NCBI GenBank assembly: GCA_003255025.1
Contig: QANY01009387.1
Location: 434,001-498,000 of the forward strand
DNA length: 64,000 nt
From: Datisca glomerata
Taxonomy: Eukaryota; Streptophyta; Magnoliopsida; Cucurbitales; Datiscaceae
Direction: 5' to 3'
Position 1 is the first letter of the stretch. The number at the start of each line of letters is the position of its first letter. A model generated the notes under the pieces. That model was not told the origin of the DNA and ran no database searches. It saw only the letters and a program-made list of their open reading frames with translations. Positions 58,638 to 64,000 of the stretch are shown in pieces. The translations under genes and the position numbers were made by a program.

Positions 58638-60323
58638 TTTAGTAAGAATCTATGTTTTCTGATCAATGAAAGGGAATATCTAAGCCGTTAAGCTTGAGAA
58701 ATTATATTTTAATGTATTTTTATCTTGCATGAAAGGCTAGGTTAGTAACCATCATTGCTATTGTGATGTTGCCAAAACAAATTATTGAAGGATGGTGATG
58801 GTTAGTGTTTAAATCATACATGATAGAAAACAAAAAATTTCATAAGCATAGTTAGCCAAAGACCTATGCTCAATTTATGTACTATACCATTTTGTTTCTT
58901 TAGGACCAACAAACAAGAGATGCTCTAAGATATATAGCATAACCTCATGTCATCAAGATTATTGTCCCAGTCAGCATTAAAAAATGCCTTAAGTTGGAAA
59001 GAAGTAGCAGCAATGAGGAATATACCATCAATCGTGGCGCCTATTAGATATCTTAGTACCATCGTGCGTGCTTGCCAATGAGAAGTTCTAGGTTGTTACA
59101 AAAACTTGTCTTGGCTTATTCACAATAAAAAATATACTAAGCCTAGTGAGTGTCAAGTAGTATAAAGCACCGAGTATGCTTCTATACAAGGTACAATAGG
59201 AAAATCTTAGCAGAAGAGTACACTTGACTTGAGCGAACCTTTGCTTCATCCATCCTGGATTTTCTTAAGAGTTCACCTGCATACTTGGACTGAGAGAGAT
59301 AAAGCCATGATTAGTCTCATCAACCTTAATACCAAGGAAAAAATGCAGGTAGTCTAGGTCTTTGAGAGTACGACTATGATGAAGTTTCTTAATGAGGTTG
59401 GAGATGGAAGAGTCGTTATTCCCTAAACTATAACGCCATCTACATACATCAATCAAGAGGTTGCTTTGTTGAATATGGATAAGGGGGTATCAAATTGGTA
59501 ATTGTAGAACCATTACGAAAGTAAGGTGTCTCTTAACTTGCCATACCAAGTTCTAGAGGCTTGTTTGAAGTTGTATAGAGCTTTCCTATGTTTGTAAATA
59601 TGGTTGGACTTTGTTGCTATCTTCAAAGCCTTTTAAAATGACTCATGAAAACATATTCCTCAAGAAAAATATTGTTCCTATACAATTGCCTACTATCATA
59701 GTTAAATGTCAGACTAAGGTAAGTACAAGTCTAATAGTATTTGGCTTGATCACATGACTGAAAGATTCAGTGAAGTCTATGCATGAGGTTTGCTGGAACC
59801 CTTTAACCATGGCTTTGAACCTAACACAGTCATATGCACTAACTTTCACTTAAAAGACGTTTATTGCAACAAGGTTCATTGAGGATTGAAAGGAACTAAT
59901 TCCCAAGTATGAATTCTCGTAAGAGCATTGTACTTAGTTATCATAGATTTAGACAAGTTAGGACACAGCAGAGCTTGTTTGACTCAGGATTTCTCATCTA
60001 GTATAGGCTGGATAGAGTCATTTGGTAGAGAGAAGGATTCCGGGTTTAAAATCCTTCATTTTTACCTAATTACCATGGGTTAAGATGAAATTAAAGGATT
60101 TGGAACAATGAGATAGTGTATTGGGTTAAGAATGGTGTATGTGAGAGAACCAGGTAAGGGTAGTAAAGTTGTTGCAGAAGTCAGAGTTGGAGAGATATTA
60201 GTTTGAGAAATGAATTTTGGTAAAGATGGGGAAGGGGGAGAACTTACATCTTGAAAAGTTGAAGGATGAGTATGACGAGCAATGCATGAGTGGAAAGTTA
60301 TTGTTTCACTTGCAATAACTAGT
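58638..60323 (-). pseudogene. Ty1/copia polyprotein remnant
   Basis: Minus-strand translation gives degenerate copia RT: NHTWELVPFN-like text near 59890, LVLTLV, then SISNLIKKLHHSRTLKDLDY and LHFFLGIKV (59456-59265), followed by ALYYLTLTRL near 59155. The tail end of an integrase-RT linker with Ser/Pro-rich text (SPPSPSLPKFISQTNI) is at 60346-60080. There are many stops and frameshifts. It was interrupted at its integrase side by the solo LTR at 60324 and near its 3' end by the TRIM-like element. Confidence 0.72.
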
Positions 60324-61526
60324 TGATGAGTGTATTTCACACTCATATTTTATATCATCTTAACTTTAATTTTATTGGTTCTTTGAGTTTTATTATTTGA
60401 CTTATGTATGTTTTACTTTTATTTTATAGGTAAGATATTTTAGTGCATTCTGATTGATTTGAAAAGATTTGGAAGGCAAAAATACGGATAAATTGAGAAA
60501 AGAACGCCCTGGATAGAATTGTCAACGTCGCCACGTTAGGCGCTAAGAAATTATGCAGAAAGCCAGCGCCATGGTGTTGGCTTCCAGCGACGCGACGCTG
60601 GCGCGTTAATAATTTTATTATTTCCAATTTGTACTCCAATTTTATCATTAGCAAAACCTAATGTATAAATAGAATATTTGAGGGTTTTTAGACGACTCAT
60701 TGGACGTGGGAGGCATAGAATAGAGTTTTTCGGAGAGAAAACGAAGACATATCAAACCGGGAGATGGATCTTAACTTCAATTTATTCTCAAATTTAGTTT
60801 TTTTTTTCTATTTTCCTCTATGTTCATGAATATTATTAGAATATTTTCTTATTTAGTATAATCTAATTTTCTTATCTAGGGCTTCAGCGTAGCCAAACCA
60901 TGATTGTTCATATTTTTTATTTTCAATTCAATCGATACTTATTCAGTATTATTGTGCGTTATGATCAATTCTTAATGCTTGTGATCGTCTGACCAACTAT
61001 TGCATGATTTTAAGAAGTGATGATTAAATTTGCTCTTTGTTTATAACACCATTAAAGTTTCATAAATTAGAGATAATTATGGATCTAGTGTAGCAATTAT
61101 AATTTTTTATATTTAATGAGATTCAATTTATTTAATCTTGACAGAGATATGAGATTAATATTTTTGATTCATTGTAATCGATGCTTGAAAAAGATTGATA
61201 ATTACATTAGAGAAATTCACTGTCAATAATTTAATAAACATTGATTGATTGAGATTTTGAATTTAGGGCATGTTTGGTTTGGTGAAATCGAAAACCCTAG
61301 AGCTTTTAACTATTCTAATTTGATTTTTTTTATCTTTATCAAAATTTTATCGTTTTAGTTTAATTAAAATTTTAGCTTAATAAAAAATCTCAACTTTTCA
61401 TCATTCTCAATTAGAATTAAAGTATAATCAATTTCAATATTTTAATATCAATCAATCTTATGGATGATACTCTATTTTCATAAAAAAAATTATTACTTGA
61501 TGACGATAATGTACACTTGCATTCTA
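60324..61526 (+). repeat. Solo LTR, 1203 bp
   Basis: Starts TGATGAGTGTATTTCACAC and ends CTTGCATTCTA, with perfect 5-bp target duplications ctagt at 60319-60323 and 61527-61531. The same family recurs inverted at 61878-63084. No internal region, so it is a product of LTR-LTR recombination. A GC-rich patch around 60520-60610 carries gcgacgcgacgctgg-type motifs. Confidence 0.85.
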
Positions 61527-61531
61527 CTAGT

Positions 61532-61877
61532 GAAAGAAATGGCATAGAGCAAGCAAATATAATGGTAGTGTGAGTTGTGACAAGGGAGACAGTGAAAATA
61601 GAATGACTCTACAAAGAGATTAATTGAATAAGGCAATGCCTAGATATGTAAATTCTATAAGGAGATAAAATTTATGCCCTTTTATGCAGAGGCGAATAAC
61701 CTAAAAATACACATAGGCTGGAATTTCTGATCCAGACCCTATAGGCTGGAATTGCTTCGCCATTTACAAGGGTATTTTATGGGTAGGTGCTTCATCAAAA
61801 TAAAATTTTCATCAAGTCCATGTCCGACCACAACCGGTAGAAGTTGTGATTTTCACAATAAGTTGTTACGATTTTTT
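61532..61877. other. Spacer between the inverted LTRs
   Basis: No gene. Contains ataggctggaatt twice (about 61703 and 61740). Confidence 0.5.
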
Positions 61878-63084
61878 TAGAATGTAAGTGTACACTATTA
61901 TTGTCAAGTAATAAAATTCTATGAAAATAGAGTATCATCCACATGATTGATTGATATTAAAATATTAAAATTAATTATACCTTAATTCTAAATGAGAATG
62001 ATGAAAAGTTGAGATTTTTTGAATGAAAATTTAAACTAAAAAAAGATTAAAACATGATAAGGAGAAATAATTTAAATTTGACTAGTTAAAAACTTTAAGA
62101 TTTTCGATTTCACCAACCAAACATACTCTAATTTCTAAATCTCAATCAATCAATGTTTATTAAATTATTGACATCAAATTTCTCTAATTTAATTATCAAT
62201 CTTTCTCAAGCATCGATAACAATGAATCAAAAATACTAATCCTACATCTCCGTCAAAATTAAATAAATTAAAACTCATTAAGCACAAAAAATTATAATTG
62301 CTACACTAGATCTATAATTATCTCTAACTTATGAAATTATAATGGTGTTATAAACAAAGTACAAATTTAATCATCACTTCTCACTCTCATAATTAAATCT
62401 AAAATTAAGCAATAGTTTGCCAGATGTTCACAAGCATTAAGAACGGATTATAACACTCAATAATACTGAATAAACATTGATTGAATTCAAAATCATAATA
62501 TATGAACGATCATGGTTTGGTTTCATCGTAGCCCTAGATAAGAAAATTTAGAACATACTAAACTACGAAAAATATTCATAAACATAGAGAAAAGAGAGAA
62601 GAAAAACTAGATTTTTAGGATGAATTTGAAGTTAAGATCCGTTTTATGGTTGGATTAGTCTTCGTTTCCTCTCCCAACATCTTTCTCCTCTGCCTCCCAC
62701 GTCCAATAATTTCTCTAAAAACCCTCAAATATTATATTTATACACTACGGTTTGATAAGGATGAAATGAGAGTAAAAATCAGAAATAACAACGTCGCGGC
62801 GTTGAAAGACAACATCACGACGTTGGTGTTCTGGATCTCTTGATGTCGCACCAGCGTCGCTGCGTTAGCTTACTATACAAACATATTACCGTCAAGCGTC
62901 GCAGCTCTAGGAAGCCAGCGCCGGCTTGCTCTTTTTTTATTTATCCATATTTTTGCCTTCCAAATCAATCCAAATACACTAGAATATCTTACTGACAAAA
63001 TAAAAGTAAAACAAACATAAATCAAATAATACTCAAAGAACCAATAAAATTAAAATAAAATATAAGTGTTAAATCCACTCATCA
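61878..63084 (-). repeat. LTR of the same family, inverted, 1207 bp
   Basis: Aligns with the solo LTR in opposite orientation over its whole length. On the minus strand it is preceded by GGTAAGTTTGAGGGTATT, a purine tract, so it is the 3' LTR of an element whose body lies to the right. Confidence 0.85.
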
Positions 63085-64000
63085 AATACCCTCAAACTTA
63101 CCTTTTTACTGTCATCGAGCAAAACAAAACATAAAAAAAGAAGAGAACAATAAACACTAATTCTGAAAAACTACAGAACAAATGATGAAATATTTTGACT
63201 AACTAAACATGACTCAGAGATTTCAAAATAGCGATAACCCAAGAAAAGCTTCTGAATTGTAACCATGTAGAATTTCAACACAAATACTAACTTACATTAC
63301 ACCTTGAAAAATTTCGAGTGGGTGCGTGTCACCTTAAGTCGCCTAACTTCTTACTCTTAAATGGGTTTGTGCAACCAAGTCTTATAAAAGCGAGTCTATT
63401 AATCTATTACAAGATTAGAACTCTATAGGCCAATTTTTCATGTCACTCTCTACTAATGTAGTTAAACCACAACACTTTGGATCAATAGGACTTTCGTAGA
63501 CTTGTAATGTATGGCTAGGGTGTAGGGTAAGATAAATGACATTATTTCGGCTCAATTTTTACCCATAGTCTCACACGTATTATAAGAATCAACGAGCTTA
63601 ACTCAATTTATCTTGTAACACCCCCAAACTTGTCATTCCACTCTTGAATTATCAACCATGCTCAACCATTTTTTTTTTATTTCCTTAAGCTTCTTTTTTC
63701 CTTAACGAGCTTTCAGCTAATAGCTCTCAAACCAGTTGGTCTTAAGGTATTAGGTTTTAAGACACCCATTCGAGCTTAGTCACTCAAATCCAAGAGGCTA
63801 TGAAATCAAACTTATTCACAATTTTTTTTATCGAAACTCCTCCCATCCACCTAGATTGTCATAGCTCCAAGTATTTTTCCAGAACATCCAAATACTATGA
63901 GTAAAAAGGGATACTAGAGAAAACTTTTATAAGATTACAAAATTCTCATGGGTGATAAAAAAATGACTATTTAGGCTCAACAGGGTTGACTAGAAAAATA
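63085..64000 (-). mobile_element. Internal 3' part of an LTR element leaving the window
   Basis: Starts with the purine tract next to the LTR. No protein motif is recognised; it may be a long non-coding 3' region of a large or non-autonomous element. Confidence 0.5.

Overview
The window is nuclear DNA of a flowering plant. Long AT-rich stretches are packed with nested LTR retrotransposons, hAT-type and other DNA-transposon pieces and an endogenous pararetrovirus. Two intron-containing host genes look intact. A defensin with a proline-rich tail and a ten-exon receptor-like kinase both point to a eudicot; an asterid is a guess resting mainly on the defensin type. One run of Ns (22860-23164) is an assembly gap.

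Region 1 (382-24589) is one large Ty3/gypsy element of the Tat/Ogre type on the minus strand, about 16.1 kb of its own sequence. In its reading direction it has a 5' LTR, an Arg-type primer-binding region, an extra ORF1, gag, protease with a G-patch, RT/RNase H, a tandemly duplicated archaeal-type RNase H block, integrase, a 3' region carrying a 3-unit higher-order tandem array, a polypurine tract and a 3' LTR. All genes carry stops or frameshifts. Its 5' LTR was later split at a TA repeat by a complete, terminally redundant caulimovirid genome (15301-23364; unit length 7883 including the gap), also minus strand. That insert has a tRNA-Met primer site at both ends, a promoter block with a duplicated ~95-bp unit, and a polyprotein running movement protein, coat protein with zinc knuckle, protease, RT, RNase H and a C-terminal extension.

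Region 2 (24590-41005) holds the host genes: a two-exon defensin-polyproline-linked protein (29159-29612) and an intact ten-exon receptor-like kinase (35530-38603, 457 aa). Around them lie a CACTA-type terminus, a hAT MITE, a truncated Ogre LTR, microsatellites, a degenerate minisatellite, a LINE RNase H fragment and a 1.9-kb hAT-like element with a perfect 8-bp target duplication.

Region 3 (41226-51255) is an older Ty3/gypsy Tat element on the plus strand with target duplication ATCAT. It has degenerate gag-pol, seven ~55-bp tandem repeats after integrase, and a decayed antisense extra ORF whose open pieces share one frame.

Region 4 (51256-64000) is a transposon graveyard: two more hAT MITEs with 8-bp target duplications, a ~0.9-kb hAT-like element, a minus-strand Ty1/copia remnant interrupted by a miniature LTR retrotransposon (itself hit by a MITE) and by a solo LTR, and a second LTR of the same family in opposite orientation. 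The last two form a ~2.8-kb imperfect palindrome.
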